Shown here piece after piece: positions 44,389-53,333 of a stretch of DNA of 64,000 nt. Numbering within the stretch: the first letter of the stretch is position 1; each line of letters begins with the position of its first letter. Source of the stretch: Pseudomonadota bacterium (lineage in GTDB: Bacteria > Pseudomonadota > Gammaproteobacteria > Burkholderiales > Rhodocyclaceae); NCBI GenBank assembly GCA_018261895.1, contig JAGTRT010000010.1:60851-124850 (forward strand). The letters are read 5' to 3'. Position numbers and translations under genes: made by a program. The notes beneath the pieces were generated by a model. The model worked only from the letters and a program-made list of their open reading frames with translations, made no database searches and was not told the DNA's origin.

Positions 44389-45395
44389 TGCTGCTCAAGG
44401 GCGACCAGCTGGCGGGCCATCTCGAGCGCGACCTGCGTCCGCTCTACGTGCTCTATGGCGACGACCCGCTGCTCGTCATCGAGGCGGCCGACGCCATACG
44501 CGCCAAGGCGCGCCAGCAGGGTTACACGGAACGCGAAGTGCTCACCGTCCTGCCGCAATTCGACTGGGGCACGCTGCTCGCCGCCGGCGGCAACATGTCG
44601 CTGTTCGGTGACAAGAAACTGATCGACCTGCGCATCCCGACCGGCAAGCCGGGCAAGGAAGGCAGCGCGGCGCTGCAGCAGTGGTGCCAGAACCTGTCGA
44701 TGGACAACCTGCTGCTCATCACCCTGCCCGAACTCGACTGGCGCGAGGAAAAGGCGGTGTGGTTCACGGCGCTGGTCAACGCCGGCGTCGCCATCAAGCT
44801 CGTCGCGCCGACCCTCAACGAACTGCCCGGCTGGATCATCGGCCGCCTGCGCCGCCAGCAGCAAAGCGCCGAACTCGATGGCCTCAAGTTCATCGCCGAG
44901 CGCGTCGAAGGCAACCTGCTCGCCGCGCATCAGGAAATCCAGAAGCTCGGCCTGCTCTACCCGGCCGGCCAGTTGAGCCTGGCGCAGATTCGCGAAGCTG
45001 TGCTCAACGTCGCCCGCTACGACATCGACGGCCTGCGCGATGCGCTGCTCTCTGGCGACATCGCCCGCCTGACCCGGACGCTGGACGGCCTGATGCAGGA
45101 AGGTGAAGCGCCACCGCTGGTGCTGTGGGCAATGAGCGAGGAAATCCGGGCGCTGACCATCATCCGCGCCGGCATGGACGCCGGCAAACCGGTGGACATG
45201 CTGCTCAAGGATGCCAAGGTGTGGGGACCGCGCGCCACGCCGGTCAAACGGGCCCTGCAGCGGCTTTCGACCAGCGTGCTTGAAGCCGCTTTGCAACACG
45301 CCGGGAAAATCGACCGATTGGCCAAGGGCATCGGTCAGGGCAACATCTGGGAAGAATTTTTGCGACTGGGCCTGCGCCTCGCCGCCGCCAAATAA
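44388..45395 (+). CDS. holA: DNA polymerase III delta subunit
   Basis: 335 residues. Clamp-loader delta subunit that opens the beta ring. Typical motifs are YVLYGDDPLLVIEAADAIRAKA at the start, the central FGDKKLIDLRIPTGKPGKEGSAALQQW, and the C-terminal helical collar region. The start overlaps the last base of lptE. The stop is separated by no gap from the convergent Cys-rich gene. Confidence 0.95.
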   Translation: MLLKGDQLAGHLERDLRPLYVLYGDDPLLVIEAADAIRAKARQQGYTEREVLTVLPQFDWGTLLAAGGNMSLFGDKKLIDLRIPTGKPGKEGSAALQQWCQNLSMDNLLLITLPELDWREEKAVWFTALVNAGVAIKLVAPTLNELPGWIIGRLRRQQQSAELDGLKFIAERVEGNLLAAHQEIQKLGLLYPAGQLSLAQIREAVLNVARYDIDGLRDALLSGDIARLTRTLDGLMQEGEAPPLVLWAMSEEIRALTIIRAGMDAGKPVDMLLKDAKVWGPRATPVKRALQRLSTSVLEAALQHAGKIDRLAKGIGQGNIWEEFLRLGLRLAAAK

Positions 45396-45650
45396 TCAGG
45401 CAGTCTTGTGGCCTGCCTCGCCGGCATCAGCCGGCACCTCATCGGGATTCAGGTCCTCCCACAGGCAGGTACGTTCCCGACGAACATCGTGCAAGCCGGG
45501 TTTGGAACGCTCCTGCACGAGACATTCGCCCGCGCACTCGCCTGAAACGACGACCAGTTTCATGTCGGCATCCACCTGCCGTTCCCCATCCCAGTAGCTA
45601 CATGTAGCGCAGACCTTAACCTCGGTCGGCAAAATCAATTTTTCAGCCAT
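45396..45650 (-). CDS. small cysteine-rich protein of unknown function
   Basis: 84 residues from ATG at 45650 (MAEKLILPTEVKVCATCSYWDGER). Longer upstream frame lies antisense to proA and is not protein coding. Five cysteines occur: a C-x-x-C pair (CATC), a C-x3-C pair (CAGEC) and one near the C-terminus (RTCLWEDL). The tail is acidic. The pattern suggests a metal-binding knuckle. I do not recognise the family. It abuts the holA stop convergently and diverges from proA across 114 bp. Confidence 0.65.
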   Translation of the reverse strand: MAEKLILPTEVKVCATCSYWDGERQVDADMKLVVVSGECAGECLVQERSKPGLHDVRRERTCLWEDLNPDEVPADAGEAGHKTA

Positions 45651-45730
45651 CTTGTCCTCGACGGAAAGCCCTGTTGTCGTTGCGGATAAGAGTTTACCCG
45701 GTTCTGGAAGTTCCCGTTTATTTGTCTGGC

Positions 45731-45736
45731 TATAAT
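45731..45736 (+). promoter_or_regulatory. -10 box of the proA promoter
   Basis: A perfect TATAAT 28 bp upstream of the preferred proA ATG. A good -35 is not obvious; the upstream region is T-rich (GTTTATTTGTC). Confidence 0.45.
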
Positions 45737-45764
45737 GTTCCTTTGCTCCGCAATGAAGAACGCC

Positions 45765-47021
45765 ATGGAAATCAAGGAATACATGCAGACAGTCGGTCGT
45801 CAGGCCCGCGCCGCCTCGCGGCGTCTGGCTTCGGCGACGACCGCCGAGAAGAACGCCGCGCTGATGCACATCGCCGGCGCCATCCGCCGTGAAAAGGCCG
45901 CCCTGGTCGCCGCCAATCAGGAAGACCTGGCCGCCGCCCGCGCCGCCGGGCTCGAAACCGCCATGCTCGACCGCCTGACGCTGAGCGAAAAGGGCGTCGA
46001 CAACATGGCGGCCGGCGTCGAACAGGTGGCCTCGCTGCCGGACCCGATCGGAGAGATGGGCGAGTTCAAATACCAGCCGTCCGGCATCCAGGTCGGCAAG
46101 ATGCGCGTGCCGCTCGGCGTCATCGGCATCATCTACGAGGCCCGCCCGAACGTCACGGCCGACGCCGCCGCCCTGTGCCTGAAGTCGGGCAACGCCGCCA
46201 TCCTGCGTGGCGGCTCGGAAGCGATCCGCTCCAACCGCGCGATTGCCGCGCTGGTCCAGGAAGGCCTGCAGGCCGCCGGCCTGCCGGCCGATGCCGTGCA
46301 GGTCATCAACACGACCGACCGCGCGGCGGTGGGCGAGTTGATCACCATGCGCGAGTTCGTCGACGTCATCGTGCCGCGCGGCGGCAAGGGCCTGATCTCG
46401 CGCCTGCTCGCCGAGTGCCGCGTGCCGATGATCCAGCACCTCGACGGCAACTGCCACGTCTACCTCGAAGAGGAAGCCGATCCGAACAAGGCACTGAAGA
46501 TCGTCGAAAACGCCAAGACCCAGCGCTACGGCACCTGCAACACGGCTGAATCGCTGCTCGTCGACCGTTCGGTCGCCGCCATGCTGCTGCCGCCGATTGC
46601 CCACATGCTGACCGGCAAGGGCGTCGAGATCCGCGGTTGCGCCGAGACACAGGCCATCGTCAAGGAGGCCAGGGCAGCGACCGACGAGGATTACTACACC
46701 GAATTCCTCGCCCCGGTCATTTCGGTCAAGGTCGTCGCCGGCATCGACGAGGCGATTGCCCATATCAACCAGTACTCGTCGCATCACACCGAGGCCATCG
46801 TCACCGACAACCACCCGAAGGCCATGCGCTTCCTGCGCGAGGTCGATTCGGCCTCGGTCATGATCAACGCCTCGACGCGCTTCGCCGATGGTTTCGAGTA
46901 CGGGCTGGGTGCCGAAATCGGCATCTCGACCGACAAGATCCACGCCCGCGGCCCGGTCGGCCTGGAAGGGCTGACCAGCCAGAAATGGATCGTGCTGGGC
47001 GACGGTCACGTGCGCAGCTGA
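45765..47021 (+). CDS. proA: gamma-glutamyl phosphate reductase
   Basis: 418 residues from ATG at 45765 ([15 protein letters not shown]); two upstream ATGs in frame are less likely. Reduces gamma-glutamyl phosphate to glutamate semialdehyde in proline synthesis, using NADPH. An aldehyde dehydrogenase fold is shown by [36 protein letters not shown], the [11 protein letters not shown] loop and the catalytic Cys region [14 protein letters not shown]. The C-terminal [24 protein letters not shown] is conserved. proB is not adjacent. A terminator follows directly. Confidence 0.96.
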   Translation: MEIKEYMQTVGRQARAASRRLASATTAEKNAALMHIAGAIRREKAALVAANQEDLAAARAAGLETAMLDRLTLSEKGVDNMAAGVEQVASLPDPIGEMGEFKYQPSGIQVGKMRVPLGVIGIIYEARPNVTADAAALCLKSGNAAILRGGSEAIRSNRAIAALVQEGLQAAGLPADAVQVINTTDRAAVGELITMREFVDVIVPRGGKGLISRLLAECRVPMIQHLDGNCHVYLEEEADPNKALKIVENAKTQRYGTCNTAESLLVDRSVAAMLLPPIAHMLTGKGVEIRGCAETQAIVKEARAATDEDYYTEFLAPVISVKVVAGIDEAIAHINQYSSHHTEAIVTDNHPKAMRFLREVDSASVMINASTRFADGFEYGLGAEIGISTDKIHARGPVGLEGLTSQKWIVLGDGHVRS

Positions 47022-47041
47022 GCGGACATCCGACGATCACC

Positions 47042-47069
47042 AGCCCCGGCTTGCCCGGGGCTTTTTTTT
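47042..47069 (+). terminator. intrinsic terminator after proA
   Basis: AGCCCCGG (47042-47049), loop, CCGGGGCT (47055-47062), then T8. It lies 20 bp after the proA stop. Confidence 0.88.
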
Positions 47070-47173
47070 GCCTGCCCGACACGCCTCAATACGACAAAAG
47101 CATTACCACTCCGTTTTGTCATAGAATTGACGCCGTTTTGTCCCCAACTTTGCCACCCAAAAAAGGAATATTC

Positions 47174-47632
47174 ATGGCCATCGTCTGGAAGAGCGACCTC
47201 GATACCGGCATCAACGTCATTGACCAACAGCACCGGCAGATCGTCGAGTTCATCAACAACCTCGAAGCAGCGAACCGGATCAGCGACAGCAGCAAGGTCA
47301 AGGAAATCGTCGATGCCTGCGTTGCCTATACCCTCTCGCATTTCGCCTTCGAAGAAAGCCTGCAGGAAGACGCCGGCTATCAGTACGTCAAGGCGCACAA
47401 ACGCGTGCATCAGCTGTTCACGCGCAAGGTGGCGGAGTATCAGGAGCGGCTCAATCTGGGCGAGGACATCGGCGAGGAATTGCACAACATGCTGGCCCGC
47501 TGGCTGGTCAGCCATATCAAGCACGACGACGCAGACTATGTTGCCGCGGTGAAGACGAATATGATCTCGCTCATCGAGGAAAAGGAGACAAAGAAAGAAA
47601 CGAAAGGCTGGTTCGCCCGTTTCTTCAGATAA
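47174..47632 (+). CDS. bacteriohemerythrin
   Basis: 152 residues. The ATG at 47174 follows AAAAGGAATATTC. An O2-binding di-iron four-helix bundle. Iron ligands are visible: His20 ([10 protein letters not shown]), His56 and Glu60 (HFAFEE), His75 and His79 (HKRVHQ), His114 and Asp118 (HIKHDD). A Lys-rich tail ends GWFARFFR. It may store or deliver oxygen or sense it; rather isolated here, it lies after a terminator and 4 bp before the glutaryl-CoA dehydrogenase gene, and may be co-transcribed with it. Confidence 0.95.
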   Translation: MAIVWKSDLDTGINVIDQQHRQIVEFINNLEAANRISDSSKVKEIVDACVAYTLSHFAFEESLQEDAGYQYVKAHKRVHQLFTRKVAEYQERLNLGEDIGEELHNMLARWLVSHIKHDDADYVAAVKTNMISLIEEKETKKETKGWFARFFR

Positions 47633-47636
47633 GCCG

Positions 47637-48812
47637 ATGCCGAAAGCGACATTCCACTGGGAAGACCCCTTCCTGCTAGACAGCCAGCTGGCCGCCGACG
47701 AGCGCCAGGTCCGCAACGCCGCTCACACGTTTGCCCAGAAAGCCCTGCTGCCGCGCGTGCGCGATGCCTTCCGCAACGAATACACGGACCCCGCGATCTT
47801 TCGCGAGATGGGCGACATGGGCCTGCTCGGCGCCACGCTGCCGCCGCAATACGGCGGCGCCGGGCTGAATTACGTGTCGTACGGGCTGATCGCCCGCGAG
47901 GTGGAATACGTCGATTCCGGTTATCGCTCGATGCTCAGCGTGCAGTCTTCGCTGGTCATGTTGCCGATCTTCGCTTTCGGTTCGGAGGAGCAGAAGGAGA
48001 AATACCTGCCCGGCCTCGGCCAGGGCAAGCTGATCGGCTGCTTCGGCCTGACCGAGCCGAACTCCGGCTCCGACCCCGGCAGCCTGAGCACCCGCGCCCG
48101 TGCCATTCCGGGCGGCTGGCGCCTGAACGGCAGCAAGATCTGGATCACCAATGCGCCCATCGCCGACGTCTTCGTCGTCTGGGCCAAGGACGACGAGGGC
48201 GTCATTCGCGGCTTCATCCTGGAAAAGGGCATGGACGGCCTGAGCGCACCGGTCATTCACGGCAAGGTCGGCCTGCGCGCCTCGGTGACCGGCGAGATCG
48301 TCATGGACGATGTCTTCGTGCCCTCGGAGAACCAGCTGCCCCACGCCACCGGGCTCAAGGCGCCGTTCACCTGCCTCAACTCGGCCCGCTACGGCATTGC
48401 CTGGGGCGCGCTCGGCGCCGCCGAGGCCTGCTGGCACACGGCACGGCTCTACACGCTGGACCGCCAGCAGTTCGGTCGCCCGCTGGCCGCCAACCAGCTC
48501 GTCCAGAAAAAGCTCGTCGACATGCAGACGGAAATCTCGATCGGGATGCAAAGCGTGCTGCGCCTGGGCCGCATGATGGACGACGGCAGCGCCTGCCCGG
48601 AAAACGTCTCGATGCTCAAGCGCAACTCCTGCGGCAAGGCCCTCGACATCGCCCGCACGGCACGCGACATGCTCGGTGGCAACGGGATTTCGGACGAATT
48701 CGGCGTCATCCGCCACGTCGTCAATCTTGAAGTGGTGAATACCTACGAGGGCACGCACGACGTTCATGCGCTGATCCTCGGCCGGGCACAAACCGGGATT
48801 TCGGCCTTTTGA
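47637..48812 (+). CDS. gcdH: glutaryl-CoA dehydrogenase
   Basis: 391 residues. An FAD acyl-CoA dehydrogenase that oxidises and decarboxylates glutaryl-CoA to crotonyl-CoA in lysine, tryptophan and aromatic degradation. [17 protein letters not shown] is the flavin-binding signature. The motif [25 protein letters not shown], with the catalytic Glu, matches glutaryl-CoA rather than generic short-chain dehydrogenases. It follows the hemerythrin gene closely. Repeat copy 8 lies at its stop. Confidence 0.93.
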   Translation: MPKATFHWEDPFLLDSQLAADERQVRNAAHTFAQKALLPRVRDAFRNEYTDPAIFREMGDMGLLGATLPPQYGGAGLNYVSYGLIAREVEYVDSGYRSMLSVQSSLVMLPIFAFGSEEQKEKYLPGLGQGKLIGCFGLTEPNSGSDPGSLSTRARAIPGGWRLNGSKIWITNAPIADVFVVWAKDDEGVIRGFILEKGMDGLSAPVIHGKVGLRASVTGEIVMDDVFVPSENQLPHATGLKAPFTCLNSARYGIAWGALGAAEACWHTARLYTLDRQQFGRPLAANQLVQKKLVDMQTEISIGMQSVLRLGRMMDDGSACPENVSMLKRNSCGKALDIARTARDMLGGNGISDEFGVIRHVVNLEVVNTYEGTHDVHALILGRAQTGISAF

Positions 48813-48846
48813 ATTTTGGCCGTTTTTTCCGGCCGACCGTCAGATT
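48807..48846 (-). repeat. dispersed 35-bp element, copy 8
   Basis: On the minus strand the element reads ACGGTCGGCCGG, A6, CGGCCAAAATTCAAAA. Its dyad is imperfect (CGGT-CG-GCCG), and it overlaps the last codons and stop of gcdH. Confidence 0.8.
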
Positions 48847-48861
48847 CACCACGGAGGCAGC

Positions 48862-49341
48862 ATGAACACGACAACCTATCAAGCTGTCGTCAGCGCACCC
48901 GGTTTCGCCCTCGGCGTCCAGTGCAACGACGACGAAATCACCGGCATCGACTTCCTTGAACCGCGCCCGGCGCAAGCCCCGACGACCCCGCTCGCCGCCG
49001 AGGCCGTGCGCCAGCTCAAGGCCTACATCGCCGACCCGAATTTCGTTTTCGGCCTGCCCCTGCGCCCGGCCGGAACGACTTTCCAGCGCCGCGTCTGGGA
49101 ACAGATCGCCGCCATCCCGACCGGCCGCACGCACACCTACGGCGAACTGGCGAAAAACCTCAACAACACCCCGCGCGCCGTCGGCCAGGCCTGCGGCGCC
49201 AATCCCTATCCGGTGGTCGTGCCCTGCCATCGCGTCGTCGCCACCGGCGGCGGGCTGGGTGGCTTTGCCCGCGAACGCGGCGGTTTCCTGCTCGACGTCA
49301 AACGCTGGCTGCTCTCCCATGAATCCAGCCTCCCAGGCTGA
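48862..49341 (+). CDS. ogt: methylated-DNA--protein-cysteine methyltransferase
   Basis: 159 residues. Removes alkyl groups from O6-methylguanine by transfer to its own cysteine. The active-site PCHRVVATGG has Cys122. GTTFQRRVWEQIAAIPTGRTHTYGELAKNL forms the DNA-binding helix-turn-helix with its arginine finger. The xerD start lies 23 bases inside this gene, in a different frame, so the two are probably transcribed together. Confidence 0.95.
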   Translation: MNTTTYQAVVSAPGFALGVQCNDDEITGIDFLEPRPAQAPTTPLAAEAVRQLKAYIADPNFVFGLPLRPAGTTFQRRVWEQIAAIPTGRTHTYGELAKNLNNTPRAVGQACGANPYPVVVPCHRVVATGGGLGGFARERGGFLLDVKRWLLSHESSLPG

Positions 49342-50227
49342 CCTCGCCGAGATCGACAATTTCTGCGACGCCCTGTGGCTGGAGGACGGCCTGGCCAAGG
49401 CGACGCTGAACAGCTATCGCTCCGACCTCGGCCGGCTGGCCCTGTGGCTGGCCAATAACGCCCACGAGGCGCTGCTCGACGTGCGGGAAACAACGCTGAC
49501 CGGCTTCATCGCCCAGCTGGCCAGGCAGACCCGCGCCACCTCGCAGGCCCGCTACCTGTCGACGCTGCGCCGCTTCTACCGCTGGCAACTCGGTCGCGGC
49601 CGCATCGTCGCCGACCCGACCCTCAAGCTGGCCAACCCGAGCCGCCCGTCGCGCCTGCCCAAGGTCATGTCGGAAAAGCAGGTCGAGGCGCTACTCAACG
49701 CCCCCGATCTCGACACGCCGCTCGGCCTGCGCGACCGTGCCATGCTCGAAACCATCTACGCCACCGGCCTGCGCGTCTCCGAACTGGTCGGCCTCCGGCT
49801 CCACGAAATCAGCCTCGCCGACGGCGTCCTGCGCGCCCTCGGCAAGGGCAGCAAGGAGCGGCTGGTGCCGCTCGGCCAGCTCGCCATCGAATGGATCCAG
49901 CGCTACCTCAACGAAGCGCGCCCCGACATCCTGAACGGCCAGCAGAGCGACGACCTGTTCGTCACCGCGCGGGGCAGCGCCATGACCCGTCAGGCCTTCT
50001 GGCAGCTCGTCAAACGCTATGCGCTGATCGCCGGCATCGCCCCGGAAAAACTCTCGCCGCACGTCCTGCGCCATGCCTTCGCCACCCACCTGCTCAACCA
50101 CGGCGCCGACCTGCGCGTCGTCCAGCTCCTGCTCGGCCATGCCGACATCTCGACGACGCAGATTTACACCCACGTCGCCCGCGAACGCCTGAAGACGCTA
50201 CATGCCGTGCATCACCCGCGCGGCTGA
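49319..50227 (+). CDS. xerD: tyrosine recombinase XerD
   Basis: 302 residues from ATG at 49319, overlapping ogt by 23 bases. Resolves chromosome dimers at dif with XerC and FtsK. The N-terminal SAM-like domain has LAKATLNSYRSDLGRLALWL. The catalytic residues are Arg in YATGLRVSELVGL, a Lys in GKGSKERLVPLG, His-x-x-Arg in HVLRHAFATHLL, His in LLGHADISTTQ and the nucleophile Tyr in IYTHVARERLKTLHAVHHPRG. The length matches XerD, and XerC is not nearby. Confidence 0.95.
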   Translation: MNPASQADLAEIDNFCDALWLEDGLAKATLNSYRSDLGRLALWLANNAHEALLDVRETTLTGFIAQLARQTRATSQARYLSTLRRFYRWQLGRGRIVADPTLKLANPSRPSRLPKVMSEKQVEALLNAPDLDTPLGLRDRAMLETIYATGLRVSELVGLRLHEISLADGVLRALGKGSKERLVPLGQLAIEWIQRYLNEARPDILNGQQSDDLFVTARGSAMTRQAFWQLVKRYALIAGIAPEKLSPHVLRHAFATHLLNHGADLRVVQLLLGHADISTTQIYTHVARERLKTLHAVHHPRG

Positions 50228-50320
50228 GGCCCGGGCCGCCCGTATTTCCTGCATCGCACCGTTCGCGTATCCTTCCAGCCTGAAATCCGTCGCCCCCAAC
50301 ATCGCCACCAGGATGTCGCC

Positions 50321-50566
50321 ATGAAACGCAAAGCCCTCACGCTGCTCGCCTCCGCCCTGCTGCTCCTTGCTGCGCCGCTGGCCCAGGCGGTCCCCGGTCC
50401 GCACCACATTCCGGGGCCGCGCCATGTGCCGGGCCCGGGTTATGTTCCCGGCCCGCACGGCCCCGGCTACGTTCCCTACGGCCCGCGCCCGCCCGGCTAC
50501 TACCGCCCGTATCGCGGCGGACGCGGCTATTACGGCCCGCGCGGCACCCGTCGGCACCGTCACTGA
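50321..50566 (+). CDS. small secreted Pro/Gly/His/Tyr-rich repeat protein
   Basis: 81 residues. A signal peptide (residues 1-22, ending APLAQA) is followed by PGP repeats: PGPHHIPGPRHVPGPGYVPGPHGPGYVPYGP. A YRPYRGGRGYYGPRGTRRHRH tail follows. It is low complexity and has no catalytic domain. His-rich PG repeats suggest metal binding or a matrix role, but this is inference. An ATG with a weakly matching Shine-Dalgarno (CAGGATGTC) lies upstream. It sits between xerD and ybaK on the same strand. Confidence 0.7.
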   Translation: MKRKALTLLASALLLLAAPLAQAVPGPHHIPGPRHVPGPGYVPGPHGPGYVPYGPRPPGYYRPYRGGRGYYGPRGTRRHRH

Positions 50567-50581
50567 TCTCCCGTCTGCGGC

Positions 50582-51073
50582 ATGAGCAAAACCGAACACG
50601 CCCCCGAAACCCAGGCCACCAAGTTCCTCAAGGCGAACAAGGTGGCCTTCTCGACCCACCTCTACGACTACGAGGAGCACGGCGGCACCAAGGTGTCGGC
50701 GCGCGAGCTCAATGTCGACGAGCACGCGGTCGTCAAAACTTTGGTCTTCGAGGATGAAAACGCCAAACCGCTGATCGTCCTCATGCACGGCGACTGCAAG
50801 GTATCGACCAAGGAACTGGCGCGGCAGATCGGCTGCAAGAAGGTCGAGCCCTGCAAACCGGAAGTCGCCAACCGCCACACCGGCTTCCTGGTCGGCGGCA
50901 CCAGCCCCTTCGGCACCAAGAAGGCGATGCCGGTGCATATCGAAAAAACCATCCTCGACCTGCCGCTGATCTACATCAACGGCGGCCGGCGCGGCTTTCT
51001 CGTCGGCGTCCATCCGCACGACATCCTGCGCACCCTGCAACCGAAAGTGGTCGAAGCCGCGCTGAAGGGCTGA
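50582..51073 (+). CDS. ybaK: Cys-tRNA(Pro) deacylase YbaK
   Basis: 163 residues. Hydrolyses Cys-tRNA(Pro) mis-charged by prolyl-tRNA synthetase. Family features include FSTHLYDYEEHGGTKVSARELNVDEHAVVKTLVFE, the catalytic Lys region, and GGTSPFGTKKAMPVHIEKTILDLPLIYINGGRRGFLVG. The length is usual. It lies 16 bp after the small PG-rich gene. A palindrome-rich region lies downstream, before the ZIP gene. Confidence 0.94.
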   Translation: MSKTEHAPETQATKFLKANKVAFSTHLYDYEEHGGTKVSARELNVDEHAVVKTLVFEDENAKPLIVLMHGDCKVSTKELARQIGCKKVEPCKPEVANRHTGFLVGGTSPFGTKKAMPVHIEKTILDLPLIYINGGRRGFLVGVHPHDILRTLQPKVVEAALKG

Positions 51074-51083
51074 TTAAACTCCA

Positions 51084-51110
51084 CAATCGATTCGATTGAA
51101 TCAATCGATT
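51084..51110. promoter_or_regulatory. palindromic region upstream of the ZIP transporter
   Basis: TCGATTG-AAT-CAATCGA (51092-51108) is a perfect 17-bp palindrome nested in direct repeats CAATCGATT (51084-51092 and 51102-51110). It lies 54 bp before the ZIP gene ATG. The related palindrome ATTGAT-TGG-ATCAAT precedes katG. Confidence 0.45.
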
Positions 51111-51163
51111 GGCGCTATGAACCGCGGCGCCGTAGAGTGGCACTCAAGACAAGGAGCGCCACC

Positions 51164-52039
51164 ATGACCCAACTCGTTATCCAGCATTACGCCAGACCGA
51201 ATGCCCGCCGCCATCTGTGGATCGGCATGGCGATGGCCCTCGTCGGCATCGCCTTCGGGCTCGAACAGGCCGCCGACTGGCTCGCGGCGAATCCGATGGC
51301 CGCCCGGGGGCTGGCCGCCAGCCTGCTGGCCGGCGCGGCAACCGGTCTCGGCGCCCTGCCCGTCCTCTTTCTCCGCCGCCCGAGCGAAAAGCTCATGGCG
51401 CCGATGCTCGGCCTCGCCGGCGGCATGATGCTCGCCGCCAGCCTCTTTTCGCTCCTCGTGCCCGCCGTGCAGCAGGTTGCTGCCAGCGGAACGCCGTGGA
51501 TGCTCGGCACGGCGACGGCCGCCGCCCTGCTCGCTGGCGCGGCAGCCATGCAGATGCTCGACCGCCGCTTGCCGCACGAGCATGTCGAGTCCGTCGAAGC
51601 GCGCGGCATGATGCCTAATGTCACCCTCGTCGTCGCCGCCATCTCGATCCACAACGTGCCGGAAGGCCTCGCAGTGGGCGTTGCCGCGGCCGCCGGTGCC
51701 GACCACGGCATGAGCCTGGGCATCGCCTTGCAGAACATCCCGGAGGGCTGGATCGTGGCCAGCGCCATGATCGCGTTGGGCGCCGCCCCCCTGCGGGCGG
51801 CCTTGATCGCGCTGGCCACCGGCCTCGTCGAACCGGTCGGCGGCTTGTTCGGCGTCATCGCCAGTACGGTCGCTGGTGGCGCCTTGCCCCTCGCGCTTGC
51901 CGCGGCGGCCGGCGCGATGCTCTGGGTGGTCAGTCACGAAATGATCCCGGCCTCGCATCAGCCGGGCCGCGTGGGCGCGGGGACGGCCGGCCTGGTGACC
52001 GGTTTCGCCGTCATGGCCATCCTGGCCAGCGTCTTCTGA
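51164..52039 (+). CDS. ZIP-family divalent metal transporter
   Basis: 291 residues from ATG at 51164, which follows ACAAGGAGCGCCACC. An inner-membrane transporter for Zn, Fe or similar ions of the GufA/ZupT subgroup. Helix signatures are HNVPEGLAVGVAAAAGADHG (TM4) and IALQNIPEGWIVASAMI (TM5), with the conserved His/Asn/Glu metal site. A loop between helices 3 and 4 is His/Glu-containing (RRLPHEHVESVE). A CBS-domain gene lies 86 bp downstream. Direction and metal specificity are not determinable from sequence. Confidence 0.92.
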   Translation: MTQLVIQHYARPNARRHLWIGMAMALVGIAFGLEQAADWLAANPMAARGLAASLLAGAATGLGALPVLFLRRPSEKLMAPMLGLAGGMMLAASLFSLLVPAVQQVAASGTPWMLGTATAAALLAGAAAMQMLDRRLPHEHVESVEARGMMPNVTLVVAAISIHNVPEGLAVGVAAAAGADHGMSLGIALQNIPEGWIVASAMIALGAAPLRAALIALATGLVEPVGGLFGVIASTVAGGALPLALAAAAGAMLWVVSHEMIPASHQPGRVGAGTAGLVTGFAVMAILASVF

Positions 52040-52125
52040 TTGGCATCGTGATCACAAATTGTCACGAACTTCCCGCGCGTCGCATGGTCTGTCGCTTGAC
52101 CCCAACCACAAGAAGGAGACGAACC

Positions 52126-52566
52126 ATGCCGAATCGTGCAACGATCAAGATCATCCAGAATCGTCATTTCCTGACTGCCACCCCCGAGCTCAGCGTCCGC
52201 TCGGTCGCCGCCCACATGCGCGACAACCACGAGGGCGTCGTTCTCATTGTCAGCCCGAAGGATGGGCAATTGCTGGGGATCTGCACCGAGCGCGACCTGA
52301 CCTTCAAGGTCCTGGCTGACGGGCTCGATCAGCACACCACGCCGGTCAGCGCGGTGATGACGGCCAACCCGCAGACCATCTCGCCGGACCGCCCCTTCGG
52401 CCACGCCCTGCACATGATGTACGAAGGCGGCTTCCGTCACCTGCCGGTGGTCTTGCCGGATGGCCGGCCGATCGGCGTGCTCTCGTCACGCGATGCACTG
52501 GGCCTGGAAGCTTTCCATTTCTACAAGGAACTGGATCAGCGCGAAGTGCTGACCGAAATTCTCTGA
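52126..52566 (+). CDS. CBS-domain pair protein
   Basis: 146 residues from ATG at 52126. Two CBS motifs fill the protein (VRSVAAHMRDNHEGVVLIVSPKDGQLLGICTERDL and VSAVMTANPQTISPDRPFGHALHMMYEGGFRHLPVVLPDGRPIGVLSSRD). Such stand-alone CBS pairs bind adenine nucleotides and regulate partner enzymes or channels. The partner is unknown. The Shine-Dalgarno AGAAGGAGA is good. It follows the ZIP gene by 86 bp. Confidence 0.93.
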   Translation: MPNRATIKIIQNRHFLTATPELSVRSVAAHMRDNHEGVVLIVSPKDGQLLGICTERDLTFKVLADGLDQHTTPVSAVMTANPQTISPDRPFGHALHMMYEGGFRHLPVVLPDGRPIGVLSSRDALGLEAFHFYKELDQREVLTEIL

Positions 52567-52618
52567 GTTGTCTCTGAAGAATGTCCGCCCCCGTAGCGGC
52601 GGGGACGGCATCGTGGAA

Positions 52619-52650
52619 CAGGCTGGATTCCTGGCACGGATTCCAGCCTG
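52619..52650. other. hairpin between convergent CBS and OmpH-like genes
   Basis: CAGGCTGGA (52619-52627) and TCCAGCCTG (52642-52650) are perfect 9-bp complements around a 14-base loop. No T run follows. It lies between the stops at 52566 and 52661 and may slow or stop both transcripts. Confidence 0.4.
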
Positions 52651-52660
52651 ACACCGGAAC

Positions 52661-53167
52661 TCAGTCCCCGGTCATCTTCCTGATGACCTTGTCCGTGATG
52701 TCGATGCTATTGGCGACCGACACGGCTTCCTGCAGGATCATGTCCCAGCGCTCTGCCTTGGCGATTTCGACGACGGCCTTGTTGGCCTTTTCGAGGAAGG
52801 CCGAGGTTTCCTCGTTCTGGCGGATCTTCAGGTCTTCCTGGAACAATTGCTGACGGCGCTGCAGGGCGACCGACAGTTCCGTCAATTCGGTTTCCTTCGT
52901 GCGCAGCTGGCTGTCCGTGAGGCTGGCGCGCTTCTCCGCCAGCGCGGCCTGGCGTGCCTTAAAATCCTCTTCCACGCGCAGGATTTCCTGCCGGCGGGTT
53001 TCGAACTCGTCCTGCATCTTCTTGCTGGCCTTGATGGCCGCCGGCGCCTCGCGGAAGACGCGCTCCAAATTGACGTAGCCGATTTTCGGGCCGTCGGCGC
53101 TGGCCGTTGAAAAGAGCGGTAGCACCACCAAACAGGAGAGCAGTGCCAGCCTGATCGCTTTGAACAT
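52661..53167 (-). CDS. OmpH/Skp-like periplasmic chaperone
   Basis: 168 residues from ATG at 53167. A longer frame upstream runs through repeat copy 9 and is unlikely. A signal peptide (ending STASA) is followed by GPKIGYVNLERVFREAPAAIKASKKMQDEFETRRQEI, the Skp start. A long charged helical segment of about 90 residues (VEEDFKARQAALAEKRASLTD...) follows, with a C-terminal strand. Skp homologues chaperone outer-membrane proteins. The usual neighbours (bamA, lpxD) are absent. Confidence 0.88.
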   Translation of the reverse strand: MFKAIRLALLSCLVVLPLFSTASADGPKIGYVNLERVFREAPAAIKASKKMQDEFETRRQEILRVEEDFKARQAALAEKRASLTDSQLRTKETELTELSVALQRRQQLFQEDLKIRQNEETSAFLEKANKAVVEIAKAERWDMILQEAVSVANSIDITDKVIRKMTGD

Positions 53168-53292
53168 GTAAACCTCGACTTCAGAAATCGGTGAAACAGC
53201 CAGACAGTCGCCCGGGGACGACATGGGCTTTGGAACCTGCATTATCCGGGCATATGCCCTTCTCGCCAATCTCTGGTCGACGGAAACGACCC

Positions 53293-53330
53293 TTTGACGG
53301 TCAACCGGAAAAAATGCCCAAAATGGAAAT
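53293..53330 (+). repeat. dispersed 35-bp element, copy 9
   Basis: TTTGACGGTCAACCGG, A6, TGCCCAAAATGGAAAT. It lies between the OmpH-like start and the folB stop (53334), and ends three bases before the latter. Confidence 0.88.
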
Positions 53331-53333
53331 CGC

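Noticed and set aside
50432..50530. PGP repeats as a CRISPR or tandem DNA repeat
   Set aside because: The period is short and irregular, and it lies inside a coding frame with a signal peptide. It is protein-level repetition.
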